A stretch of 64,000 nucleotides of DNA from Chitinophaga pinensis. Lineage in GTDB: Bacteria > Bacteroidota > Bacteroidia > M30B66. Under the pieces are notes generated by a model, which did not search any database, was not told the origin of the DNA, and saw only the letters and a list, made by a program, of their open reading frames with translations. The position numbers were made by a program, and so were the translations under genes. This document shows positions 46,796 to 56,299 of this stretch, piece by piece (position 1 is the stretch's first letter; each line of letters begins with the position of its first letter). The stretch covers positions 20,916 to 84,915 of the forward strand of contig CAMCXT010000005.1 in NCBI GenBank assembly GCA_945883545.1, read 5' to 3'.

Positions 46796-49700
46796 TTACT
46801 GAATAACAAGCTTGGAAACAAATTGCTTTTTATCCATTGTGTAAATTAGAAAATAAACCCCTGGGGAATAATTTAAAGGAATAAGTTCTATTTCGTCTTT
46901 ATTTATAATGCTAAAAGAAAACTCGAACCGTTGACCAAGCGCAGAATAAAGCTTTATTCTACTAATATCAATTGAAGATCCTTTGAGCGTTAACTTTCCA
47001 AAGCTTGGATTGGGAAAAATATCAAAAACAGTGTTTAGTTGATAATCGCCAATATTAACGGTTGTAAAATCAATACAAACAGAAGTATCGGAACAAGCTT
47101 CATTGCTAACAATTACTGCAAAGCTTCCTGCTGAAGACACTTCAAAAAATTGATTATTCTCCTCTAAAATCGGCTGTTCTAACAAGCAATCATACCATTG
47201 ATAAGATGCGTTCTCTTGAGCAGCACTAAGCAATGTGCCGTTCTCAATTACCAGTAAAGACGGAGTATTATATATTGTTAAATTAATTGTAATTAAACTG
47301 TCGCATCCTGCTTCATTAATTAGCTCTTGGGTGTATGTTCCGGAAGAAGTATAGTTTTGTCCATTAAATTCAAAGCTCTCACAAGAACTTGCATTCACCT
47401 CAAACGCAGAGGAGAGATTAATCACTAAATTTAATGTAATCAGGCTATCACATCCAGAAGCATTAGTAACTGTTTGTAAATACTGTCCAGAAGCTGAATA
47501 CACTTGACCGTTCAAGGTAAATGAATTACAAGCTGTCTCATTGATTACAGAATAAGTTGTATCACAAGGATCACCAGCACCTAAACGAAAAATGAAACCA
47601 TCATTATCTCCAATATTCTCTAAAATGAATGAACTTCCTCCAGGCTGAATATCTAAATCATTTGAGAAATAACCAGCTAAAGAAACATTTCCCTGATAAA
47701 CTTCCACAGCATAGCCAAACTTTATACCTGTACCATCAAAATTTGTGGCATAATTATAAGTTCCATCGTCCATTAAAGCAGCATAATATAAATTGTTTGC
47801 TACAGTTGTTCCAAGAACGCCTTGGTTGCCGAAAGGATCAAAATTAATTGTATCAGAAAAAATTCCAGTAAAATAAACAATATCATTATTTAATTCCAGA
47901 TCGAATAAATAATCAAAACCAATATCGCCAAATGTATGCACCCATTCAACTTCAGGAAGGCCAGTAACTGAATTTTCGGTAGAATTAAATTTCATGACAA
48001 AAATATCACTGTTTCCATTAGAAGATACTTGTTCAACTTCTGGATTGGGATCGATATCGAAATTGCTGTTGAAGTATCCTCCTAAGTAAATATTGTTTTC
48101 TTGATCTATCTCGATATCAGTTAACAAATCTGCCTGGGTTCCACCAAACTGCATTGCCCAAACAAAATCTCCAGATGGTGTTAATTTAATGAGTAAGCCA
48201 TCATTATTTCCAGCACTTGTCATGTTAAATGTTGAAACTCCCGGATCAGCGTCTATGCTACCTTGAAAAAGCCCGCCAGCATAAACATTGTTCTCTGAAT
48301 CGAAGGCCAACATTCTGCCGTAAGCATTTGAAGCTCCATCAACTTGTTTAGCCCAAATGAGATTCCCATTAGAAGCTGAATAACCGGCTATAAATAAATC
48401 TCTATTTAATGCAGTAAAACTTGTTACTCCATTTCCTGGATCAAAATCGGCAGTTCCCCTAAATTGCCCACATACAAATGGATTTCCGTCATTTGAAAGT
48501 AAAATACTATAACACAAATCTTCTGCTCCTCCTCCAATTGATTGCGACCAAATTGGTTGACCTAATGCATTGTACCGAACAATAAAAATATCCTTATCAC
48601 CGGCTGAAACTAAATTACTTACTGCACCTGAAGGATCAATATCCATAGTTCCTTCAAAATCACCTGTAACATAAATGGAACCATCCGAAGCCAAAACAAT
48701 ATCTCTAGCAACATCATTTCCTGTTCCTCCAAATGTAATTTGAAGCAATAATTCTCCGGAAGGACTGTACTTAGCAAGGAATGCATCTGTAGCTCCGTTT
48801 GAAGCGAATTCTCCGGAAGTCTCATCAAAAACAGCAGATCCTTCAAAATTTCCACAAACATATAAATTACCAGAAGCATCAGTCGCCATTGCATTAACAA
48901 CATCATCTCCCCCATCACGATCTTGAAATGCTTGAATTAATTCAGGTGTGCTCGATGTTGTTTGATAAGAAGCATAAAATGAGGTCTGACTATCAGCAAC
49001 TCGAATTTCATCACTCGAACTTGGATCGAAATCAACAGAATTGGCGAACAAACCAGCAAAGAATACGCTATTGGTAGATATTAAAGTTGCATTTGCAAAA
49101 TCATATCCGGTACCACCAACACAAACTGAATTAATATAATTTCCATTGTCGGAAAAAACAGATACAAATGCATCAGTTCCTCCTATCGCCGTTTTCAAAT
49201 CGACACCACTTTGAGGATTAAAATCCACAATCCCATTGTAACCTCCTGATACAGAAACTCTTCCTTGATTATTAATGGAAACCGATTGAACTTCATCAGC
49301 TCCTATTCCTCCCCATGTTCTTACCCAAGTCAAGCCACCATTAGATGTATAGGAAGCTAAAAAAGCGTCATCATTTCCGACAGAGGTCACTTCACTAGTT
49401 TCAAATGCTAAATCAAAATCAACTGTTGCATTAAAAAAACCTCCAACAAAAATTTGATTGTCTTCGTCAACAACCAGAGAATTGATTCTATCTTCTCCTG
49501 TTCCACCTATACTTCCAGACCAAACATATTCACCATCAGAAGTATAACAACCAAGAAAAGCATCATAATTATTGTTGTGAGAAATTGGAACAAAATCATT
49601 TCCAGGGTCGGCATCAAAATCCCCCTGGAAAATTGCTCCAAGTACGATTGAATTATTTAATAAAATTCCAATTGATTGTCCATTATTTGGTCCTGATGAA

Positions 49701-50392
49701 GATAAAATAAATGCCCAAATTAATTGACCACTAGCGCTGTATTTAGCTAGAAAAATAGTATTAAAACCTGCAGTCAAATTGAATGTCGAACTGGATGGGT
49801 CAAAGTCACAAATGCCACTAACATTGCCGGTAACAACTAAATTCCCTTCGTAGTCAACTTCTACTTGTTGGACATTATCAACGCTTGCACCTCCAATTTG
49901 AAATGCTGAAATAAAATTGCCGTTGTTGTTATACTTTGCGATAAACCCATCAGAATTTGAAGAAACTATAGCACTTAACTCGCTTACTCCGCTTCCAGGA
50001 TCAAAATCAATTGTATTTAAAAAATTACCTCCAAGATAAACATTTCCATCCGTATCAAGTGAAATAGAATTTGCATTATCAGTGTTATTAGAACCAATAG
50101 AGTGAGCCCAAACCAATTGACCATTAGGACTATACTTTGCGAACCAAATATCATCTCCTCCAGAACTTGAAAGCAAATGAACTCCCATACTTGGATCTGC
50201 ATCAAACACATTACGAAAAACACCACAAACGTAAATGTTCCCAGAACCATCAGCGACAATGTCATTGACTTTATCGTTTCCACCTGGCCCATCACCGATA
50301 GCAATACCCCATTGTGCTTGAGGTGTCTGTGCTTTGAATATACCAGATAAAAACATCAATATAACGGTTACAAATGTATGGCTGAACTTCAT
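46796..50392 (-). CDS. Giant secreted SBBP-repeat protein with T9SS type A sorting domain
   Basis: 1198 residues. Signal MKFSHTFVTVILMFLSGIFKAQ; about sixteen repeats of ~57 residues (about 25-960) with the pattern GNiYvcG.F.g..DfDPs.g...l.s.G..D.f.akYs..G...W; then two ~70-residue modules (SFTLNGQVYSASGQYLQT...SGCDSLITLNLVIN and FEFNGQNYTSSGTYTQEL...GCDSLITINLTIY), and the T9SS tail starting IFPNPSFGKLTLKG and ending FVSKLVIQ. With 16 or so repeats it could form two propellers. Same build as the protein at 12786-15104. Codon use is AT-rich and unlike the highly biased gene at 35094. Function unknown. Confidence 0.88.
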   Translation of the reverse strand: MKFSHTFVTVILMFLSGIFKAQTPQAQWGIAIGDGPGGNDKVNDIVADGSGNIYVCGVFRNVFDADPSMGVHLLSSSGGDDIWFAKYSPNGQLVWAHSIGSNNTDNANSISLDTDGNVYLGGNFLNTIDFDPGSGVSELSAIVSSNSDGFIAKYNNNGNFISAFQIGGASVDNVQQVEVDYEGNLVVTGNVSGICDFDPSSSTFNLTAGFNTIFLAKYSASGQLIWAFILSSSGPNNGQSIGILLNNSIVLGAIFQGDFDADPGNDFVPISHNNNYDAFLGCYTSDGEYVWSGSIGGTGEDRINSLVVDEDNQIFVGGFFNATVDFDLAFETSEVTSVGNDDAFLASYTSNGGLTWVRTWGGIGADEVQSVSINNQGRVSVSGGYNGIVDFNPQSGVDLKTAIGGTDAFVSVFSDNGNYINSVCVGGTGYDFANATLISTNSVFFAGLFANSVDFDPSSSDEIRVADSQTSFYASYQTTSSTPELIQAFQDRDGGDDVVNAMATDASGNLYVCGNFEGSAVFDETSGEFASNGATDAFLAKYSPSGELLLQITFGGTGNDVARDIVLASDGSIYVTGDFEGTMDIDPSGAVSNLVSAGDKDIFIVRYNALGQPIWSQSIGGGAEDLCYSILLSNDGNPFVCGQFRGTADFDPGNGVTSFTALNRDLFIAGYSASNGNLIWAKQVDGASNAYGRMLAFDSENNVYAGGLFQGSIDADPGVSTFNMTSAGNNDGLLIKLTPSGDFVWAMQFGGTQADLLTDIEIDQENNIYLGGYFNSNFDIDPNPEVEQVSSNGNSDIFVMKFNSTENSVTGLPEVEWVHTFGDIGFDYLFDLELNNDIVYFTGIFSDTINFDPFGNQGVLGTTVANNLYYAALMDDGTYNYATNFDGTGIKFGYAVEVYQGNVSLAGYFSNDLDIQPGGSSFILENIGDNDGFIFRLGAGDPCDTTYSVINETACNSFTLNGQVYSASGQYLQTVTNASGCDSLITLNLVINLSSAFEVNASSCESFEFNGQNYTSSGTYTQELINEAGCDSLITINLTIYNTPSLLVIENGTLLSAAQENASYQWYDCLLEQPILEENNQFFEVSSAGSFAVIVSNEACSDTSVCIDFTTVNIGDYQLNTVFDIFPNPSFGKLTLKGSSIDISRIKLYSALGQRFEFSFSIINKDEIELIPLNYSPGVYFLIYTMDKKQFVSKLVIQ

Positions 50393-50684
50393 ATTTCAAT
50401 GATTTTTAATGCATGTAAATATATAAAACCGATTGATGCCTATTGTTAATTTATTGTAAAAGCAGTCTCTTGCCTTACTTAAGCAAGTTAATGATGTACA
50501 ACAACTATTACTATAAATTTTGAATACTATGACGCATAATAAATCTTAAGCAACTATTTTTAATCAATTGACAAATAATACACTTCCCTAGAATACACTT
50601 CTTCTGTATACGGAATAAATAATTTCACAATTTCACCTGCCCTCTTCTATAACAAAAACTGCTAAATACTTTATTTACATCAAT
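50393..50684. other. AT-rich non-coding gap
   Basis: No gene or relic recognised on either strand. TATATTTA on the minus strand near 50417 could be part of the promoter of the SBBP-repeat gene. Confidence 0.4.
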
Positions 50685-50713
50685 AAAAAAGCCGTTCCAA
50701 AGATAGAACGGCT
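50685..50713 (-). terminator. Terminator downstream of the chimeric broken gene
   Basis: AGCCGTTC (50690-50697) pairs with GAACGGCT (50706-50713); on the minus strand the hairpin is followed by a run of T (A-run 50685-50690 on +). Serves the minus-strand gene ending at 50745. Confidence 0.85.
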
Positions 50714-50744
50714 CGAGACATTAAAACTGTTTTTGTATTTTAAT

Positions 50745-51308
50745 CTAATGTGACTGAATTTGTGAAACAACAGTTGGGAAATCAAAATAATCCCAATCCT
50801 CCGCGACTTTTTTATATTTAAACCTCCTCATGATCATTCCTTCAAACTTCAGTCTTGCACCACTTGCAGGGTAACCCAAAAACTCCCCTTGGTGGATGCC
50901 CTCAAAATTGAAACGAATTACCAATCGGTCTCCTTCCCCAATTATATCGATTATTTCAGATTTCAAATCGGGAATAGCTGCATGAAAACCTTTAATGACT
51001 TCGACGAAACCTTTGGGTGTTTAAGCAGTCATACCAGCCAAGCCATGATAAATGTAATCTGCCGTCAAGTGTTCTTCAATTGCAGCGTTATCCTTGATAT
51101 TCTCAATTTCAATTGCATCATATTTCATATAATTGTGTGCACCTGATTTGTAAGGAAAATCGATATATAAATTTGACTTACCATCGCTTAAATAGAGTCC
51201 ACAATTGCCAATAAATTTAATTTTAATTTCACTTGTTTGGCTATGTACAAAGTTTGAAATAGTAAGAATTGAGATAACCAGTAACCATATTCTGTAAAAG
51301 CTTGTCAT
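50745..51308 (-). pseudogene. Chimeric broken gene: metallo-beta-lactamase-fold start joined to an ester-cyclase (SnoaL-like) body
   Basis: From the ATG at 51308 the frame gives a signal peptide (MTSFYRIWLLVISILTISNF) and IKIKFIGNCGLYLSDG, then NLYIDFPYKSGAHNYMKYD, the opening of an MBL-fold hydrolase that normally continues to its HxHxDH metal site. Instead, about residue 70, it switches to AAIEEHLTADYIYHGLAGMTA, the start of an ester-cyclase/SnoaL-like protein. A TAA at 51021-51023 interrupts this part, but the same frame continues KGFVEVIKGFHAAIPDLKSE, then IIDIIGEGDRLVIRFNFEGI, to the stop at 50745. So it is a fusion by deletion, then a nonsense change. Neither half is likely functional as enzyme. 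Confidence 0.8.
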
Positions 51309-51453
51309 GTATTTTAGATTTCAATTTTGTGAATTTATTGTAGGATGTGGGGAATACTGCTTTCTACAATCCTCCTCTTTTCGCAGCAAGAGTTTACGAT
51401 TACCAATGTATTACACTAAACGCAAACCTCCAAAAAAATTAGTAAATGGTAGA

Positions 51454-51492
51454 ACCATCAATGCCCTAGTTGAGCAAAACCGTTGTTAGCGG
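51454..51492 (-). repeat. Cassette-like repeat, diverged copy, at the end of vapC
   Basis: On the minus strand CGCTAACAACGGTTTTGCTC continues to GGGCATTGATGG. The TAA of the VapC-like gene lies inside it. It aligns with copies at 62150-62210 and 62881-62942 (CTAACA..nGTTTTGCGCAAC then GCGGGCATTAGTGG). Further on in the same direction AACTCTTGCTGCGAAAAG resembles AACTCTTCGCAGCGAAAAG at ~62835-62853, so the related stretch may reach 51380. Confidence 0.65.
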
Positions 51493-51914
51493 ATGTCACC
51501 TATCCTCAGAAAGGCTTCTGGAGTCATTACTGACAAACTACTTTCTTTAAAATCTTTTACGTTCCTTGTCACAATTACTTTTATCTCTTTGTCATTCTGC
51601 GCTGAAAAATTCTGAATTGCATCTTCAAAATCCTTGAATTCAGAATTTAAAGCTTCTAATAACGTCGCTTTATTAATTTTCGCTATATCGAGTATATTGA
51701 TTAACATTTTTAAATTCTCAATTACCTTCTCGTGTTTTGCAGTTTTTCTCAAAAGATAGTACACATTACTCACAATCACGGGTGTAACAAAACCAGCCAC
51801 AATCTTCTTTTCACATAGCATCAAAAGTTTAGTAGCATTATCAGAATATGGCTTTCTATCAAAAAAGAAGTCAAGTATTACATCTGTATCAATTAAGATC
51901 TTGTTCATTATCAT
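51486..51914 (-). CDS. VapC-like PIN-domain ribonuclease toxin
   Basis: 142 residues with the PIN-domain layout: ILIDTDVILDFFFDRKPYS holding the first acidic residues, FVTPVIVSNVYYLLRK, DFEDAIQNFSA in the middle and VIVTRNVKDFKES with the last acidic/Asn site. As the toxin of a type II pair it would cleave RNA, probably tRNA. It overlaps the antitoxin gene by 4 bases (ATGA). Its stop codon lies within a repeat shared with other genes, as if the pair were a mobile cassette. Confidence 0.85.
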   Translation of the reverse strand: MIMNKILIDTDVILDFFFDRKPYSDNATKLLMLCEKKIVAGFVTPVIVSNVYYLLRKTAKHEKVIENLKMLINILDIAKINKATLLEALNSEFKDFEDAIQNFSAQNDKEIKVIVTRNVKDFKESSLSVMTPEAFLRIGDIR

Positions 51915-52159
51915 AGATACTTTTTGGTTAAGCTATCTGTAAGTTCTTTTTTGTAATCAAAATTCTTAGGAAACTTAAATGATCCACGCAATTGTTTTAT
52001 TGTAGAACTGGAATCGTCTTCATCAATCTCATTTTCATTGGTCAAAGCCCTAAGATAATTCTCGATTAAGTCAGAAAGGCTTCTCTCTCGTTCTCGTGCA
52101 TATCGTTTAGCCTTTTCGATTACTGATTGCTCAATTGTAAGTGTGAGTTTCGTATTCAT
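51911..52159 (-). CDS. DUF6364-like antitoxin partner of VapC
   Basis: 82 residues beginning MNTKLTLTIEQSVIEKAKRY, then ARERERSLSDLIENYLRAL, a ribbon-helix-helix-like DNA-binding region typical of small antitoxins (DUF6364 pattern), followed by an acidic, toxin-binding tail. I chose the ATG at 52159 because a TACCTTTG promoter element lies at 52175-52182, inside the longer frame. It precedes and overlaps the toxin gene. Confidence 0.8.
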   Translation of the reverse strand: MNTKLTLTIEQSVIEKAKRYARERERSLSDLIENYLRALTNENEIDEDDSSSTIKQLRGSFKFPKNFDYKKELTDSLTKKYL

Positions 52160-52174
52160 GATGTACGCTTTCAA

Positions 52175-52182
52175 CAAAGGTA
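52175..52182 (-). promoter_or_regulatory. -7 element (TACCTTTG) for the antitoxin-toxin pair
   Basis: A full TAnnTTTG match on the minus strand, 15 bases before the ATG at 52159. Confidence 0.5.
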
Positions 52183-52492
52183 AGAATATTTTCAATTGAC
52201 ACGTGTAAAATCAATAAAGTACATACGTGTAACTCTTTGGTAATTTCCGCTAACTATCGATAAGTCTAAAATTAACCACTTTCTCAAACATAAACACCAC
52301 CATCTATAAAACAAAAGTCTCTACAACATTTCTTACTAAAACACAGGTTAATGATACGTTCTACATAGTCTCCCCTAACCATGAGCGACAACTCCAAATA
52401 AGAATCTTACATTTTCTCGTTTAACAACATCAAGGTTCGGCCATCATATAGACTTGCTTAGATAAGAAGGTAATATTTATTTATTCAATTAA

Positions 52493-52570
52493 TTTCCCCC
52501 GATACTTTTTTCATGACAAAAACTACCTCAAAAAGTCTAAGAAAATGTAATGCTTCCTCGCGCTCTTCCA
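52493..52570. repeat. Interspersed direct repeat, copy 1
   Basis: From TTCCCCCGATACTTTTTTC through AAAAAGTCTAAGAAAATG to the CGCGCTCTTCC end, it matches 52754-52830 at most positions. The whole 52183-53148 gap around it holds no gene I can support. Confidence 0.7.
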
Positions 52571-52753
52571 AACACCAAGAAAGACTTACAAACTATCACG
52601 TAGGATTTTATAGTCTTTCTAAGCGTTTGGAATTCACTCCTTCGCTCCATCGTATTTTCCGGAGCCTCCGCGCTTGAGATCGCGATAAAAGTGATGCATT
52701 TCGCTTGTGAGTGGTCATATTCAGATCTATCCAATTCGTCCTTACTGCCCTTC

Positions 52754-52830
52754 TTTCCCCGATACTTTTTTCATGACAAAAAAGTACCCAAAAAGTCTAG
52801 GAAAATGCAATGCTTCCAACGCGCTTTTCC
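52754..52830. repeat. Interspersed direct repeat, copy 2
   Basis: Second copy of the ~75-base repeat at 52493-52570; the 22 bases 52761-52782 match 52501-52522 almost fully. Related sequence continues downstream (CGCTT.GATCGCG at ~52668 and ~52850). Small open frames across it on both strands are taken as by-products of the repeat. Confidence 0.7.
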
Positions 52831-53148
52831 ATGGCCAACGCGCTTTGGATCGCGGTTGGGTGAGGCTGTATGACTCAGTGAGTGTGTTTCCATGACGGAT
52901 AATTGTGATACGTAATTTCACAAGTGCCATACTGAGCAACTGCATAAGCCTTCACGATATAACCATTAATTCTTATTGTGAATCATATAAATTATAACGA
53001 GTATTGCCGCTAAAATGATTGTTTTTGAAGGATGTTATGCAGCAACTTTGAATGCCTGATTTACACAAGAAACATCCTTAAAAAACAAGAATTTCATTTT
53101 TCAATTTGAAGGCAGAATTCTCCTTAAATCTTAAATTCATTGGGCAAA

Positions 53149-54459
53149 ATGACTCTCCTCATAAAACTTTGCTTCATCTGCATATTTTCTTTGAGCCTAA
53201 CATCTTTGATTGCTCAAAAAGACAAACAAGTCAACCGATCTAGCGCAAACTCCGCTTCTGCGATTGAATGGTACAAAATACTCCATCAAAATCCAGAATT
53301 GAGCACTTTTGAGGATTCTACTGCTAAATTCCTCAAATCGAAACTGAGTAAAATTGGCTATACCATTATCGATTCTCTCGGCTACCACAGCTTTGCGGCA
53401 GTGCTCAAAAATGGTGAAGGTCCTACCCTACTCTATCGAACCGATATGGATGCGCTTCCCATTAAAGAGGCAACCGGGTGGACGTTTTCAAGCACCAAGA
53501 CTGTTCAAAAAGACCAAGTTGAGACGCCTGTAATGCATGCTTGTGGTCACGACATCCACATGGCCACATGGCTGAATGTGGCGCAAACGATGGTGAATCA
53601 GCGCAAGAAATGGAATGGCACCTTGGTCTTGTTGGCGCAATCGGCCGAAGAGATTGGCAGAGGTGCGAAAGAAGTGATGGCATCTGCTGCTTGGAAACAA
53701 ATCCCACAACCTTCCCACCAACTTGCATTTCATGTAAGTGCGAATTTAGAGGTGGGTGAACTCGGACTCTGCGATGGTTATTCGATGGCTGCTGTGGATA
53801 TGATGAACATCACCATTTACGGACAAGGTGGACATGGAGCAGAACCCTACAAAGCCATTGATCCGGTGCTGATTTCAGCACAATTCATCACACAAATCCA
53901 ATCGATTGTGAGCAGAAACCTGCCACCGAACGATCCTGCAGTTGTTACAGTTGGCGCCATTCAAGGTGGTACTGTTGGAAATGTAATTCCGAATGAAGTG
54001 CTATTGAAATTAACCATTCGAACGTATTCAACCGAAAGCAGAGCCTTGGTGATGAAGAGGATTAAAGAAATTGGCGATCATTTGGCGATGGCAGCAGGAA
54101 TGCCTGAAAACAGATTGCCTAAATACGATTTGTTGGATATGTCGATCCCTCCGGTGTACAATTCCGAAAAAATAGGCAAGGAAATCAATGCCTGTTTAAG
54201 CAATAAATTCTCCTTGGTAAAAATACCGCCCACTATGATTGGGGAAGATTTCGGGATTTACAGTGGAGGCAATAAAATACCCAGTTATTTAATTTGGCTT
54301 GGTGTATTGAGCAAAGCGCAAAAAGAGGCTTATAAAAATGATGCATTGGGCATACCGTCATTGCACAGTTCTAGATTTTCGCCCGACTTTGAAAATACGA
54401 TCCCTAGAGGAACAGAAGCCATGTCGACTTTATTGATTCATTTATTCAACAAGAATTAA
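53149..54459 (+). CDS. Secreted M20-family amidohydrolase
   Basis: 436 residues: signal MTLLIKLCFICIFSLSLTSLIAQ, then an M20D peptidase/amidohydrolase (IAA-amino acid hydrolase group). Metal-site motifs are HACGHDIHMATWL near residue 130, AQSAEEIGRGAKEVM with the catalytic Glu pair, FHVSANLEVGELG, GGHGAEPYKAIDPV in the dimerisation domain and IGEDFGIYS near the end. It would hydrolyse an N-acyl amino acid or similar amide outside the cytoplasm. The ATG at 53149 is preferred to a TTG three codons earlier. Confidence 0.9.
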   Translation: MTLLIKLCFICIFSLSLTSLIAQKDKQVNRSSANSASAIEWYKILHQNPELSTFEDSTAKFLKSKLSKIGYTIIDSLGYHSFAAVLKNGEGPTLLYRTDMDALPIKEATGWTFSSTKTVQKDQVETPVMHACGHDIHMATWLNVAQTMVNQRKKWNGTLVLLAQSAEEIGRGAKEVMASAAWKQIPQPSHQLAFHVSANLEVGELGLCDGYSMAAVDMMNITIYGQGGHGAEPYKAIDPVLISAQFITQIQSIVSRNLPPNDPAVVTVGAIQGGTVGNVIPNEVLLKLTIRTYSTESRALVMKRIKEIGDHLAMAAGMPENRLPKYDLLDMSIPPVYNSEKIGKEINACLSNKFSLVKIPPTMIGEDFGIYSGGNKIPSYLIWLGVLSKAQKEAYKNDALGIPSLHSSRFSPDFENTIPRGTEAMSTLLIHLFNKN

Positions 54460-54469
54460 AAAGCTAAAC

Positions 54470-54742
54470 TTTGCATTTCGGCAATTAAGTTTCGAAGAGT
54501 TTTAAATACTGGTTATTGGGCAGAACTTGAAGGCTGGAATTCTGGTCTTGACAACACTGAATTGTTTTGGCAAACCGATCCGGAAGGGTTTTCTTGTTGC
54601 TCTATTGAAATGAATTTGATTGGTGGAGTGTCCATGGTTTCCTATTCGGGCAATTTCGGATTTGCGAGATTTTTCATCGTTTCAGCAGAATATACATGCG
54701 GGAATAGGCAAAGCGTTCTGGTATAAAAGAAATAGCAATTAA
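54470..54742 (+). pseudogene. Decayed GNAT-family acetyltransferase gene
   Basis: Three frames in series read as one GNAT protein: FAFRQLSFEEF, then (shift near 54505) YWAELEGWNSGLDNTELFW, QTDPEGF...YSGNFGFARFFIVSAEY, then (shift near 54690) IHAGIGKAFWYKR before the stop. The order matches the start, the EGWNPGLxD segment and the acetyl-CoA loop (RGxGxG-like, here HAGIGK) of small GNAT enzymes. No intact frame covers it, and the part after the CoA loop is missing. It begins 10 bases after the M20 gene. Confidence 0.75.
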
Positions 54743-54748
54743 TTCATT

Positions 54749-56227
54749 TTATTGAACGGCTTCCAACTGCTTTGCATGCTGCTCTGTTTGATGTTGATTG
54801 AAATTATCCCATCGCGGAGCTTCTTCACTTTTTTCGTAAAAGAATGATTTCAAATATTCACTGCTGTCAATGTGCGTTTCATGCAACAAATGAAGGATTT
54901 GGAAAAAGAACTCATCCAATCGATTCGAACCGTTTATTGAATCACGTTTGCTCATCGGGATTTGAAGCAGATTCATGATTACGCTTTTTTCTTCTTCGCT
55001 TATTTCTGATTTAAAACCTTGGGTAAGCGATTTGAAAACGAGATTATTCCAAATTACATTGTTTGAAGCCCAATCAACTTCATCGATATGCTGCGCATGC
55101 TCTGAAATTAGAACGATTGAGTGCAATACTTCTGGCAGATAATCGGCAGGAAATTCATCGAAGCTTCTAAATTCGTATCCGCTTTGATAGAGTTTTTCTC
55201 TATTAAAATCGAGTCCAACGTCCGATAGAAGTTCATAGCTCAATTCAGATTCTATGCGGTCTCTCCACCAAATATTGTCATCTTTTTTGAATGCCAACAA
55301 CTTGCGAAATTCTTCTACAGGGTAAGTGAGTACTTTGCCTTTTGGCATTGATTTATGGTAGGTACCTACTCCGGTGTAACGCGACATTGCATTGCGCATA
55401 GAACCACCAGCGAATTTTTCTTCCATTCCGAATTTCTCACTTATAACCGACATAATATCGGGACTGCCTAGCGTTGCAATAAATAAAGGCTCGAACCATT
55501 GCAACAGATAAATTGCTTTGTGATGAGCAATATCGAATTCTGCATAATCAACAATCCGGCTGTCTTCGGTTAATGTCGGTAAGGTGATGTGAAAATGAAA
55601 GGTACCGTTGTTAAAGAGTACCAAGTTTTTCTGATTCGACATGAACATGTTTATACCGATGTTGTATTCGGGATAAGTTAAGTTTCCAGGAAGAATTTTT
55701 GTTTCGTTGAGCTTTTCAAGAAAAAGTTTTTTAGTCGCTTTTAATTCATTGAAAGACTCTTGAATGGTTCGGTTCTCATAGTATTTCGTAACAAATTCAA
55801 TGGTGTCTCCGTCGAAAATAATAGATCCCATAGGATTGTTCTTTTGCGTGAGCATGCTTTGAATTTGGTGCGGTTGTTTTTCAAGAAATAATTCAAGAAT
55901 TGATTTTCCTGAATATTCTGGATTGTCTAGTAGTGGCGGTGCCGATTGTATTGTTTTGTGTTGAAAATGAACGTCGAGTTTCTCCAAGGAATGACTATTC
56001 ATCATTTGGCTCACAATATAGTTCTGGTTTTTATTGAAAGCACGGGCCAAAACCTTTTCTAAACAACCTTCTTTGTAGCATTTAAGATAATCGAGGCTGT
56101 AGCGTTCTTGGCCCATTTTTTCTCGAATGAACTGTCCAGAGACGATTAGCGATTCTTCGAATTGCAAATACGTTTCGTTTTCTAACCCAATCCCCCAATA
56201 ATGTTTTTTGATTGGATTATTTTTCAT
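54749..56227 (-). CDS. Predicted carboxylate-amine ligase (glutamate-cysteine ligase-like amidoligase)
   Basis: 492 residues, cytoplasmic. The start HYWGIGLENETYLQFEES holds the GxExE motif (E16, E18) that binds Mg-ATP in glutamate-cysteine-ligase-fold enzymes. Midway, FNNGTFHFHITLPT and AIYLLQWFEPLFIATLGSPD fit the second conserved region (a Thr-His strand, then a helix ending in a G.PD turn). These suggest a COOH-NH2 ligase forming an amide or peptide bond. It is not a standard GshA. A predicted NlpC/P60-like hydrolase gene lies 72 bases upstream on the same strand, so both may handle the same kind of bond. Fold call is by motif and should be treated as probable, not proven. Confidence 0.6.
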   Translation of the reverse strand: MKNNPIKKHYWGIGLENETYLQFEESLIVSGQFIREKMGQERYSLDYLKCYKEGCLEKVLARAFNKNQNYIVSQMMNSHSLEKLDVHFQHKTIQSAPPLLDNPEYSGKSILELFLEKQPHQIQSMLTQKNNPMGSIIFDGDTIEFVTKYYENRTIQESFNELKATKKLFLEKLNETKILPGNLTYPEYNIGINMFMSNQKNLVLFNNGTFHFHITLPTLTEDSRIVDYAEFDIAHHKAIYLLQWFEPLFIATLGSPDIMSVISEKFGMEEKFAGGSMRNAMSRYTGVGTYHKSMPKGKVLTYPVEEFRKLLAFKKDDNIWWRDRIESELSYELLSDVGLDFNREKLYQSGYEFRSFDEFPADYLPEVLHSIVLISEHAQHIDEVDWASNNVIWNNLVFKSLTQGFKSEISEEEKSVIMNLLQIPMSKRDSINGSNRLDEFFFQILHLLHETHIDSSEYLKSFFYEKSEEAPRWDNFNQHQTEQHAKQLEAVQ

Positions 56228-56299
56228 TCTTGTTTGTTGTTAATGTTAATTTAAAATGCTTGAATTTTCCACTGAGAGATGAAGAGCGTTGATTGACCA

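Noticed and set aside
52691..52945. Small frames on both strands around the second direct repeat
   Set aside because: They come from the repeat itself; no start signals, and both strands are open in the same place.
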